From: Ktedonobacteria bacterium
GTDB lineage: Bacteria > Chloroflexota > Ktedonobacteria > Ktedonobacterales > JACDGC01
Assembly: GCA_027459785.1 (NCBI GenBank)
Contig: DAIDGU010000034.1
Coordinates: 1 to 56,222, forward strand
Reading direction: 5' to 3'
DNA length: 56,222 nucleotides
Part shown: positions 1-7,393 of the stretch, one piece after another
Position numbering within the stretch: the first letter of the stretch is position 1
Layout of the letters: each line of letters opens with the position of its first letter
Translations under genes and position numbers: made by a program
Notes under the pieces: model-generated
Seen by the model: only the letters and a program-made list of their open reading frames with translations
Databases searched by the model: none
Told to the model about the DNA's origin: nothing

Positions 1-971
1 CCGGCATAGCCACCACCCGCTGGCGATCCCCCACCGCCGGCATAGCCACCACCTGCCGGCGAACCACCCCCGCCGCCATAGCCACCACCCGCTGGCGATC
101 CACCGCCGCCCCCAGCGGGAGAGCCGCCAGCATAGCCCCCGCCTGGGCTACCGCCCGCTGGTGAACCCCCGCCACCAGCGGGAGAGCCGCCACCATAGCC
201 GCCGCCCGCCGGCGATCCCCCTCCGCCGCCTGCATAGCCGCCAGGTGAACCACCGCCGCCCGCGACATGACCGCCGGCCCCACCGGGCGTACCACCACCG
301 CCACCTGCTGGTGCGCCGCCCCCAGCAGGATTTCCCCCACCCGCGCCACCCGCCGGCGATCCGCCCGCGCCGGGCGTGCCAAAGAGTTGCGCTTTCACCT
401 GCTGCCAGGCGTTAGGATTCCCCCCCACCACTTGATTGAAGACCGCGCCCATAAACTTGCCGACCTGACCGCCAAAGCCGCCGTGGGCGAGTTCGCGCAG
501 CTTGGGGATCATATTGCCCAGCGTTTGCCGGCCCTGCGCGGTCGCCTGAGACACGCCTTGCTCGAAGCGACTGCGGGCGCGGTCGAAATTCGCTCTGGCC
601 TCTTCCACGCGCTGGATCTGCGTCACCACCTGGCGCAGCGCGTCCTCCGCTTCCTGCAATCGCGTGCGGCACTGCGCCACCTTGGCTTCATACGCGCTGC
701 AATCAGGATAATAGACGTTGCCATTCTCATCTGTATACACGTGCGACTGGCACTCGCGCAAGTCAGCCTCCGCCTGGTCCAGCGCCCGCTGGCGACTCTG
801 TACCTCGCGCTCCCAATGCGACCGCCGCTCGTTCAAAAAGTGCATCGTCTGCTGGATATCTTTGCCCATCTCTTGCAGCGCATCGCCAGCTTCCGTATTG
901 AAATTGGCTAATTCCGCCTTCAAATGTTCCAGCGTCTCGATATCATGGACTTCCACGCCTCTGCCCATCAT
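1..971 (-). CDS. Coiled-coil protein with Gly-rich SPAGGG repeat tail, C-terminus beyond window
   Basis: The frame is open from the ATG at 971 to the left edge, so about 323 codons are visible and the C-terminus is missing. A ribosome site (AAGAAGGTG) lies 5 bases before the start. Residues 1-165 are charged and heptad-rich, predicted helical, with a small loop holding an aromatic stretch between cysteines (ECQSHVYTDENGNVYYPDC). From about residue 198 the protein is almost only Gly, Ser, Pro, Ala and Tyr, built from units such as GGGGSPAGGGYGG and GGGGSPAGGGYAG. It follows the FtsK-like ATPase and two WXG100-like genes on the same strand, so I infer it is a substrate or structural partner of that system; helical N-termini are typical of type VII substrates. 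No family was recognised and the gene's function is unknown. Confidence 0.8.
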   Translation of the reverse strand, partial: MMGRGVEVHDIETLEHLKAELANFNTEAGDALQEMGKDIQQTMHFLNERRSHWEREVQSRQRALDQAEADLRECQSHVYTDENGNVYYPDCSAYEAKVAQCRTRLQEAEDALRQVVTQIQRVEEARANFDRARSRFEQGVSQATAQGRQTLGNMIPKLRELAHGGFGGQVGKFMGAVFNQVVGGNPNAWQQVKAQLFGTPGAGGSPAGGAGGGNPAGGGAPAGGGGGTPGGAGGHVAGGGGSPGGYAGGGGGSPAGGGYGGGSPAGGGGSPAGGSPGGGYAGGSPAGGGGGSPAGGGYGGGGGSPAGGGYAGGGGSPAGGGYA

Positions 972-1092
972 TGCACCTTCTTTGTTGTCAATTTCGCCCT
1001 AAGCAATCGTCAGCTCCGCGCCTCAATTCCCCATGATCCCTTATATGGGCGCGATGAATCGCGCCCCTTGCGCCCCTTTTTCTCGCGGTTCC

Positions 1093-1211
1093 CCCCTTCT
1101 TCGTGTTCTTCGTGAACCTTTCGTGGCTTTCGTGTTCGACCATGTCACCCCCTCTCCATCCGCAGATGGGGTGTAGGGGCGACCCTTGTGGTCGCCCTGG
1201 GGGTGGGGCCA
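1093..1211. repeat. Intergenic repeats: CTTCGTG-rich block (E) then family A hairpin repeat
   Basis: Bases 1093-1143 are a run of TTCGTG/CTTTCGTG words (family E, also near 50885-50985). Bases 1145-1211 are family A, whose core GGGCGACCCTTGTGGTCGCCC (stem of 8, loop CTTGT) recurs at 7326-7391 and 15259-15326. The pair separates the Gly-rich gene from the upstream WXG100-like gene. Confidence 0.8.
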
Positions 1212-1481
1212 TCAACGCATATCGCGCAGTTCGCGCCCCTTTTCGGCGCGCATGTGCAAACGCGGCACCTGATCGTCCGCCTCGCGCAGGAATTGCTGCA
1301 ACGCCGCCATCGCGCTCTGATAGTCTTGGGCGAAGCGCGCGAATGCCGGATCGCGCCAGGTGTCGCCCAGTTTGGAGAACTGGCCGTTCATGCTGGACAT
1401 CATGCTGCTCAGATCTTTGGAAAAGCGCGAGAGCGTGCGGGCAAAGTCGTCAATCTCTTCCGGGTCTTGAATGACTTGCAT
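1212..1481 (-). CDS. WXG100/ESAT-6-like protein (WRD variant)
   Basis: This 89-residue protein is small, helical and cysteine-free. A mid-protein turn motif (GDTWRDPAFARFAQDY) sits between two helices, the place where WXG100 proteins carry Trp-x-Gly; here Gly is replaced by Asp. WXG100 proteins form helical hairpin dimers and are exported by type VII systems through an FtsK/SpoIIIE ATPase. I start it at the ATG at 1481, with GAGGT just upstream, rather than at a longer in-frame start at 1535 that has no ribosome site. The FtsK-like gene ends 67 bases upstream on the same strand. The family call rests on size, motif and context. Confidence 0.75.
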   Translation of the reverse strand: MQVIQDPEEIDDFARTLSRFSKDLSSMMSSMNGQFSKLGDTWRDPAFARFAQDYQSAMAALQQFLREADDQVPRLHMRAEKGRELRDMR

Positions 1482-1548
1482 CTGGTACCTCGCTTCGAGA
1501 GGAACGGCCCGCGCCAGGGGCGCGGGCGGACGCACTACAGGGGCGGCG

Positions 1549-4500
1549 TTACGCGGAGGTCATCACGTCCTTGTGCAAGAGTTGGCCGATGGCGCGCGGC
1601 AGCCAGTGCTGCAACGACTGCAAACTGTAGGGGCGGAACTCATCTTTCCTTCCGGCATTAAAGAGAATCGCCCGTCGCTCGGAAAGCTTGCCGGGGGCGG
1701 CACTGCCGTCCGCCAGCAGCGTCTGCGACTCGTCGGGCGACTGTTGCGTGAAAACGACGCGCTGCTTAAAGGTCGCCAGCCCACTGCGGCCCAGGACGGA
1801 CTCGGCGTTCGCGCCGGTGTCGCACCAGGCGAACGTGAACATGCCCACCTCCGGGCCAGACTTCAGCAACTCGGCGAACTGCTCACCAGGCGTCTTGGGA
1901 CCGTCCTGGTTGCCCCAGCCCCGGTTTTCGTTTTGCAGATCGCTGGCATTATGCAGGCCGAAAACGAAAAGGAAGTGCCGGACATCCTGTGGCGCGGCAC
2001 CTTCCAGGCGTCGGCCCAACTCCGCATAGAGCGGCGCGATGTCGCTCTCTTTGCGCGAAAGGTTGATCGTATATTTCGGGCGAAGTTCCTCCACCAGTTG
2101 CTTCAGCGTCTCGGCGTTCGCCGCGCCCACGCGCGTGAAGTCGAGGATGGTGAACTGCACCTGATGTGGCGCATATTGGCAGCCCAGCGAGAGCAGCGTC
2201 GTCACCAGCATGTTCAGGCCCACGCTCAATTCGCGTTCGCGCCGCGCGCCCACCACCAGCAGGTTGCTGCCGCGCTCCTGGATGAAGTTCACCGCCGTGG
2301 AAACACGGATCGCCAGTGGCTCCCCCAGGAAGGCGATGGCCTCGTTAGGCGGCGTCGCCGGCCAGAAGCCGTACTCCAGCAACTCATTCAGCCGCCGATT
2401 CTCGCTGATGTTGGCCTCGGCGTTGCCGTCGAAGACGATGCGCACGCCCGGCGGCACCTCGTCGGGATGGGTCTCCGCCATCTGCGTCAGCGCTTCCAGG
2501 TAGGTGTCCAGTTCATCGGGGACGAACAGGTTGGCGCTCTGAAACTGCGAACTGCTGCCCTTGATGCCGCCCAGTGGATTGTAGTAGCCCATGCCCTTGC
2601 GCGAGACCTGGATGCGCGAGGCGGCGGGATCGTTGGCCAGCAAGAAGTTCGAATCGTCTTCCGACGAACGCATGACGATGCGCACCTCCATCTGGTTCAG
2701 CGTGCCTTTCGGCGCAGCGAACCGCCCCATGAAGGTCTGGGTCGAAAGCACGACATGGATGCCGAATTTGCGCCCCAGCTTCGCCAGCATGTCCAACATG
2801 ATGATCGCCTGCTGGGCAATCTTGTCCTCCTCGCGGAAGAACTCCTGGAATTCATCGACCACCAGCATGATGCGCGGCAACATCCGTCCCGGATTCCTGC
2901 GGCGATAATCCTCGATGTCCTTATACGTCTCGCGCGCGTTGTCCTGTTCCAGGTCCGCCGTGGGGTCGAAGAGGCCCGTGCTGCTGACCACCTGCTGCGC
3001 CAACACGTCTTCATCCGGCTCATCCAGGCCGATGAACAGGTTCTCGCGGTGCTGCATCTCGCTCACCAGCGCTTCCAGCACGCTCAGGCCGAATTCGCGC
3101 CCGCTCTGCATCGAGATGACGCGCGCGTGGGGGAGCTTGTGCGTGCCATACGGCGCGAAGCCCACCTGATTCAGGTCGATGAGGTACATCTCCAACTCTT
3201 TGGGGCTGTAGGTGAGCGCCGCGTTCAGGATCAGATCGTGCAGCGTGATCGTCTTGCCGGAGCCAGTGAGGCCGCCGACCAGTGCATGCACATTGCTGCC
3301 GTTGGAGACCAGTTCCACGTACTGCTTTTTCTGCGCGCCCGCCAGCCCAATCGGCACCTTGATGCCGCCGAGCGTGTCGCCCTTCCACCACTCGCTGGCC
3401 GGCGGCGCGATGGTGGTGAAGGGGATCGTCACCTGATACTTGGCGGCCTCGTCACCCACCGCCGCCAGATATCGGTCCACGTCGTCCTGCGCGGGTGGCC
3501 CATCCAGGTCCAGTTGGTCGTTCTGATAGAGATTCGATCCCTTGTTGTCGCTCTTAGTCCAGACGAACCGCTGGCCGTTCCAATCCAGGATCGTCGCGCA
3601 ACTGCGCTCCATCGCGTCCATCATCAGGCCATGCGGCAACTGCTTGCTGGTGTCGCGCATCATGATCGTGCAGACGCCCACCTTGGGTCCCTGCGTCATA
3701 ATGCTTTCCAGCCGGCCCAGCGCCTCGTCGGCGAATTTGGTGGGGAAGTCGAGCACTACCAGGATGTGATACGCCTCGCCCATGTCGCCCTGCTGCGCGT
3801 TATACTCCTCAATGGAGGTGAATTGGTTGCGCAGGTTGTCTTGAAACATCGTCTCCATGTGCGCGTTCAGCGCCAGAAGTTGGTCCTTGATGTCCTTGGG
3901 ATCGCTCCACGCCTGCGACGAGATCAGTTCCCGATCCTTCTCCTTGAGCGAGATGAAGCCGGCCACGTTCTGCCCCAGGCCGATCGGATCGATCAGCGTC
4001 AGGATGACGCGGCGCGGGCGCTGGGTCGTCAGCAGCCGCAAGATCATGGCTTGCACCGCCTGGATCGCCGGCGCGTTGCCGGTGCCGTTCGTGCGAATCA
4101 TCACGTTGCTGCTGGGCAGCGCCACGAAGGCCGGCAGCGCCATCTTGGCGCTGGAAAACGGCGCGGGCATCGTGAAGCTGGTCGTGAGCGTGCCGAGGCG
4201 CGTCACCGTCACGCTATCGCCATGCGTCCAGCTCTGCCAGGTATCCACCCGTTGCTGCAAGGCCGCGCGCTGCTGGTCGTCCAGGGTTGCCGCCGAGGCG
4301 GGCAGGGTGTCGATGCGCGGCGTCCAGTTTTGCCACAAAGCATTATTCCAGGGCGCCCCTAAGATCGCCGCCTCCTGCTCGAAAGCTTTCTTCTGGGGAC
4401 CGAGCGCGTTCAATTGTTGATCCAGTTGCGCATTGATAGTTTTGAAGTCTTGTTGCAGCTTGGCGTCGATGCCCTGCACGTCTTGCTGATGGGTAGCCCG

Positions 4501-5397
4501 CGCCTGGCTCTCGCGCTGGCGCTGTGCCTGGTCCGCCGCCGTCACCTGGCTCTGATGCGCGGCCTGTGCCTGGCTCTCGCGCTGGCGGTGTGCCTGCTCG
4601 CTTTGGCTCACCGTTTTCTGGTAGTCGTTATTGACCACGGCCATCACATTCTTATACCAGTTTTCCAGCAATGCCGCGCTGGTGAGCGCATCAGCGAAAC
4701 GACTTTCCATGCGTCCGCTTTGTCCGTTCTGGAAGACGCCGATAAAGATGCCGATGCCGCCCGCAATCAGCACCAGCGCCGCCGTGAGCAATTCGGCGCT
4801 GCCGCCGCCGTTGCCGCCCGCCCCTGTGGCGAAAAGGAGGAGCGCGCCAGCGATGAAGAGGCCGCCGACGGTGAAGGCTCCCGCGCCGTTCGAGGGGTTT
4901 TTCCCCAGGTAATCACGGATGGCGGCGGCGTCATCTTCGATCCTGGTGGCGCTGTCTTGCACCTGGCGCGTCACCTGCACCCCATTGACGGCGAGCGGCG
5001 GCGCGGACTGCGCGTTCGGCCTGACGCCCGCGCCCCAGCCGGAGCGCGCGGATTGTGCGCTGGCGGTGCGCACCTGGCTGATGGCGATGTCCGCTCGATT
5101 TTTGGGCTGATACACCGCGCTTTCCTGGCTCGCCTTGGCCGAGGCCGCCCGCTGCTTTTCGCTGCTCAGCGTCGCTTGGGAGGATTGCAAGCTCTGGTTC
5201 AACTGGTTGTCGGCGCTGCCCTTGGCGCTGTTGAAGGTCGCCTGGGAGGACTGCAACGCCTGGCTCAACCGATTATCCGCCGCGCTCTTGTCGCTGTCGT
5301 GCTGGCGCTGCGCCGCGTCCAGCGCATCCTTATACGTCGTGGCGTATAAGTGAAAACTCTGGACCAGATCGCGCTGCTTCTGGATCAATGGATGCAT
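1549..5397 (-). CDS. FtsK/SpoIIIE-type (EccC/EssC-like) ATPase with N-terminal coiled coils
   Basis: A 1282-residue protein, probably the motor of a type-VII-like secretion system. The N-terminus (about 1-130) is Gln/Ser/Ala-rich coiled coil with a duplicated unit around QALQSSQATFNSAK and QSLQSSQATLSSEK. Two hydrophobic segments lie near residues 175-225. A second coiled coil with repeated QRESQA words follows (about 255-330). The first FtsK-type domain has Walker A GGLTGSGKT (Lys near 715) and Walker B MLVVDEFQ (Asp near 848). A second domain keeps the fold pattern but its P-loop position reads VGARRERELS, so it probably cannot hydrolyse ATP. The ATG at 5397 has AGGAG 8 bases upstream; a TTG 24 bases earlier is less likely. 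WXG100-like genes flank it. Unlike actinobacterial EccC, I see no three-ATPase array. Confidence 0.85.
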   Translation of the reverse strand: MHPLIQKQRDLVQSFHLYATTYKDALDAAQRQHDSDKSAADNRLSQALQSSQATFNSAKGSADNQLNQSLQSSQATLSSEKQRAASAKASQESAVYQPKNRADIAISQVRTASAQSARSGWGAGVRPNAQSAPPLAVNGVQVTRQVQDSATRIEDDAAAIRDYLGKNPSNGAGAFTVGGLFIAGALLLFATGAGGNGGGSAELLTAALVLIAGGIGIFIGVFQNGQSGRMESRFADALTSAALLENWYKNVMAVVNNDYQKTVSQSEQAHRQRESQAQAAHQSQVTAADQAQRQRESQARATHQQDVQGIDAKLQQDFKTINAQLDQQLNALGPQKKAFEQEAAILGAPWNNALWQNWTPRIDTLPASAATLDDQQRAALQQRVDTWQSWTHGDSVTVTRLGTLTTSFTMPAPFSSAKMALPAFVALPSSNVMIRTNGTGNAPAIQAVQAMILRLLTTQRPRRVILTLIDPIGLGQNVAGFISLKEKDRELISSQAWSDPKDIKDQLLALNAHMETMFQDNLRNQFTSIEEYNAQQGDMGEAYHILVVLDFPTKFADEALGRLESIMTQGPKVGVCTIMMRDTSKQLPHGLMMDAMERSCATILDWNGQRFVWTKSDNKGSNLYQNDQLDLDGPPAQDDVDRYLAAVGDEAAKYQVTIPFTTIAPPASEWWKGDTLGGIKVPIGLAGAQKKQYVELVSNGSNVHALVGGLTGSGKTITLHDLILNAALTYSPKELEMYLIDLNQVGFAPYGTHKLPHARVISMQSGREFGLSVLEALVSEMQHRENLFIGLDEPDEDVLAQQVVSSTGLFDPTADLEQDNARETYKDIEDYRRRNPGRMLPRIMLVVDEFQEFFREEDKIAQQAIIMLDMLAKLGRKFGIHVVLSTQTFMGRFAAPKGTLNQMEVRIVMRSSEDDSNFLLANDPAASRIQVSRKGMGYYNPLGGIKGSSSQFQSANLFVPDELDTYLEALTQMAETHPDEVPPGVRIVFDGNAEANISENRRLNELLEYGFWPATPPNEAIAFLGEPLAIRVSTAVNFIQERGSNLLVVGARRERELSVGLNMLVTTLLSLGCQYAPHQVQFTILDFTRVGAANAETLKQLVEELRPKYTINLSRKESDIAPLYAELGRRLEGAAPQDVRHFLFVFGLHNASDLQNENRGWGNQDGPKTPGEQFAELLKSGPEVGMFTFAWCDTGANAESVLGRSGLATFKQRVVFTQQSPDESQTLLADGSAAPGKLSERRAILFNAGRKDEFRPYSLQSLQHWLPRAIGQLLHKDVMTSA

Positions 5398-5431
5398 AAA
5401 ATGACTCCTACACCTCACCAATAAAATACGG

Positions 5432-5644
5432 TCACGGCACCGCGTTGCGCGCGTCGGTCAGCACCTCCGCCATCCGCTGCATCTCGCTGAGCATCGCGCT
5501 CGTTTCCTGCTCGATGGGATCGATGTACATGCGCTGGAAATCATGCACCTGCGCATCGCGCCAGACCTGTGTTGTTTGTTCCCACGCGCTCCGCAACCGT
5601 TGCTGTGCCGCTTGCAAATGTGAAACGGCTGTATCTGATGCCAT
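5432..5644 (-). CDS. WXG100/ESAT-6-like protein (WRD variant), first gene of the cluster
   Basis: A 70-residue helical protein with TTQVWRDAQVHDF at the expected hairpin turn, again Trp-Arg-Asp rather than Trp-x-Gly. The ATG at 5644 has GGAGG 9 bases upstream; an earlier in-frame start has none. It ends 34 bases before the FtsK-like ATPase and is preceded by a good sigma-70-type promoter, so it probably begins the operon. With the protein at 1212-1481 it could form a heterodimer, as ESAT-6/CFP-10 do; that is inference. Confidence 0.75.
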   Translation of the reverse strand: MASDTAVSHLQAAQQRLRSAWEQTTQVWRDAQVHDFQRMYIDPIEQETSAMLSEMQRMAEVLTDARNAVP

Positions 5645-5737
5645 TTTTCCCGCCCTCCAAGAGAACTCGATCCTCGCCCCAGGCGTACATCCGACCTGCC
5701 ACACCGCCGTGCCAATACCAGGTGGCCTGTCGTCCCT

Positions 5738-5766
5738 ATCCTAGCATGTCAGAAATGCCATGTCAA
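5738..5766 (-). promoter_or_regulatory. Promoter of the secretion-like operon
   Basis: On the minus strand TTGACA (5766-5761) and TAGGAT (5743-5738) are 17 bases apart and about 95 bases upstream of the first WXG100-like start. Confidence 0.65.
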
Positions 5767-5801
5767 ATGGCGATCATCGCTACATGAAATCACCTAATTC
5801 C

Positions 5802-5820
5802 AGTAACATATTTTGTTACT
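5802..5820. promoter_or_regulatory. Perfect inverted repeat between divergent promoters
   Basis: AGTAACA-TATTT-TGTTACT is a perfect 7-bp palindrome with a 5-base spacer, lying between the leftward promoter at 5738-5766 and the rightward one at 5839-5867. This is a typical operator position, upstream of both -35 boxes, so either activation or co-repression is possible. Confidence 0.5.
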
Positions 5821-5838
5821 GATGCCTGATAAAGAGGT

Positions 5839-5867
5839 TTGCAAATATCTTGAACATCAGCCATAAT
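5839..5867 (+). promoter_or_regulatory. Promoter of the small membrane protein gene
   Basis: TTGCAA (5839-5844), a 17-base spacer and CATAAT (5862-5867), 54 bases upstream of the ATG at 5922. Confidence 0.6.
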
Positions 5868-5921
5868 AGGGGGGACATCACTCGCATGTCATGCTCACAC
5901 CACTAAAGGGGGATAGCCAGC

Positions 5922-6278
5922 ATGGATTTTCTCCGCACGACCCTGCAACAGATCGTCGCCATCCCACAAAAGTATCCCGGCGCGGCCTCCATCATCACCG
6001 GCGTCGGCGCGCTGGCGCTGATCATCGCCGGTGTAGTCAATCTTTCCCAACTCTGGGGCTTGATCATCCCCGGCCTGGCGCTGATGGCCTTCGTCGTCTA
6101 TGCTGGCGTCGAAACCAAGGGCTTCCGTGCTTGGCCTCCCAACGATCCCGGCCATCCCATCGCCCGCTATGTCGGCCCGCTGATGATCGCGGCAGCGTTC
6201 TTCTTTTCGGTGGTCGGCGCGGTGTTGATCGTCTTCGTCGGCTGCGCGGTGCTCTACGGCCTGTTCAACGCCAGCTAG
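5922..6278 (+). CDS. Small integral membrane protein, unknown function
   Basis: This 118-residue protein has three clear hydrophobic segments: about 22-40, 42-62 and 84-115. A short polar stretch (ETKGFRAWPPNDPGHP) separates the second and third. AAGGGGG upstream supports the ATG at 5922. I recognise no family. It is divergent from the secretion-like operon and shares its control region, so an accessory membrane role is possible but unproven. Confidence 0.75.
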   Translation: MDFLRTTLQQIVAIPQKYPGAASIITGVGALALIIAGVVNLSQLWGLIIPGLALMAFVVYAGVETKGFRAWPPNDPGHPIARYVGPLMIAAAFFFSVVGAVLIVFVGCAVLYGLFNAS

Positions 6279-6299
6279 CGCGACGACGACAAACACCCC

Positions 6300-6515
6300 C
6301 CACAACGACCCGGAAGACAGCCATTCCTGTCTGTCAGGATCAGGAGGACAACTCTTTCTGTCTGTCACACGGCGGACAGGAATGTCCGCCCCACGACCAC
6401 CTGGAGGACAGACATTCCTGTCTGTCTGGATCTGGCGGACAGGAATGTCCGCCCCACGTCTGATCTCCCCTCTCCATCCGCAGATGGGGAGGGGCCGGGG
6501 GTGGGGCCACCGGGA
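6300..6515. repeat. Cluster of GGCGGACAGGAATGTCCGCC (D) repeats plus family A fragment
   Basis: At least four versions of the D unit, a self-complementary GGCGGACA..TGTCCGCC hairpin or its degenerate GACAGACATTCCTGTCTGTC form, occur in 6315-6460. A shortened family A copy (CTCCATCCGCAGATGGGGAG) follows. D also flanks the large inverted structure at 50573-50875. Confidence 0.8.
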
Positions 6516-6537
6516 CCGCGCTGGAAAGGAATGCCCG

Positions 6538-7299
6538 ATGCCCACGATTCAGACGTTAGTGCAATGGCTGACAGCGGCATACGATCAGTATGGCTATCTG
6601 ATCGTTTATTGTGCCGAGTTGGTTGGCAACACCGTTTTCGCCAGCATCATCTTCCCCGCTGGCACGTTCGCCATCTTGGGCGGCTATTTCGCGCGCCAGG
6701 GGACGCTGAACGTGGGGTTGGTCGTGCTGTTCGTCTGGCTGGGGACGGCATCGGGCTTCAGTTGCGACTATCTGCTGGGGCGCTTCGTGCTGGGGCGCGT
6801 GATCGACCGTTGGGAAAAGCGCCGCTGGGCGCGGCGCTTCAAGCTGGCCGAACGCCGTGCCGCCAGCCTGGTGTTGCTCAACAAACACGGTGGCAAGGCG
6901 ATCCTGGCCTCGCACGCCCTCGGCCATCTGCGCTCCTTCGTCGCGCTCAGCGCCGGCATGGTGCGCATGCCCTACGGCCCCTTCATCCTCTACGAACTCA
7001 TCGCCGCCCTGCTATGGAGTTGTATCTACGTCGGCCTGGGCTACTTCATCGGCCTGGCCGCGCCCCTCATCGTCACCGTCATCCAGCGTTACGGCCTTTA
7101 CGCGCTGGCCGTGCTGGCCGTGCTTTTCGTCACCTGGGAACTGCTCCTGCGCCCAACCCCATCACCCCAGCCTAAACCGAAAGATAGCGCGTTCCATCTG
7201 ACACCCGTTGGGGCCGGCGAAAACAAGACGAGCCACGAAACCCGCGAAGGGGAGGAAGCCGCACCAAGCACAGACAGCCTGCAACCTGATGCTGAATAG
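6538..7299 (+). CDS. DedA-family membrane protein
   Basis: A 253-residue DedA/SNARE-associated family protein. These act as polyprenyl-phosphate or phospholipid transporters in the inner membrane, many of them proton-coupled. The early re-entrant segment is seen in FASIIFPAGTFAILGGYFARQG, and the conserved arginine region in LASHALGHLRSFVALSAGM. Four or more hydrophobic helices follow, then a polar tail of about 45 residues with GEN, SHETREGEE and similar charged words. The ATG at 6538 has AAAGGA 9 bases upstream; the longer frame to 6382 is only repeat DNA. No operon partner is evident. Confidence 0.85.
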   Translation: MPTIQTLVQWLTAAYDQYGYLIVYCAELVGNTVFASIIFPAGTFAILGGYFARQGTLNVGLVVLFVWLGTASGFSCDYLLGRFVLGRVIDRWEKRRWARRFKLAERRAASLVLLNKHGGKAILASHALGHLRSFVALSAGMVRMPYGPFILYELIAALLWSCIYVGLGYFIGLAAPLIVTVIQRYGLYALAVLAVLFVTWELLLRPTPSPQPKPKDSAFHLTPVGAGENKTSHETREGEEAAPSTDSLQPDAE

Positions 7300-7325
7300 A
7301 CAGTGAATTAATCGCGGTCTGATCA

Positions 7326-7391
7326 TCCCCTCTCCATCTGCCATCCGGTCTGTAGGGGCGTACCCTTGTGGTCGCCCTGGGGATGGGACCG
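7326..7391. repeat. Family A hairpin repeat between convergent genes
   Basis: This copy is diverged on its left (CATCTGCCATCC) but retains ACCCTTGTGGTCGCCCTGGG. Its hairpin lies between the converging DedA and gamma-glutamyltransferase genes and could serve as a two-way terminator. Confidence 0.75.
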
Positions 7392-7393
7392 CA

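Noticed and set aside
1..377. Possible CRISPR-like array of short repeats
   Set aside because: The units are in frame, of uneven spacing and encode Gly-rich peptide repeats; there are no unique spacers.
1471..4362. 963-codon plus-strand frame opposite the FtsK-like ATPase
   Set aside because: It is antisense to a gene with clear Walker motifs, begins without a ribosome site, and has the His/Arg/Leu-rich composition of GC-driven shadow frames.
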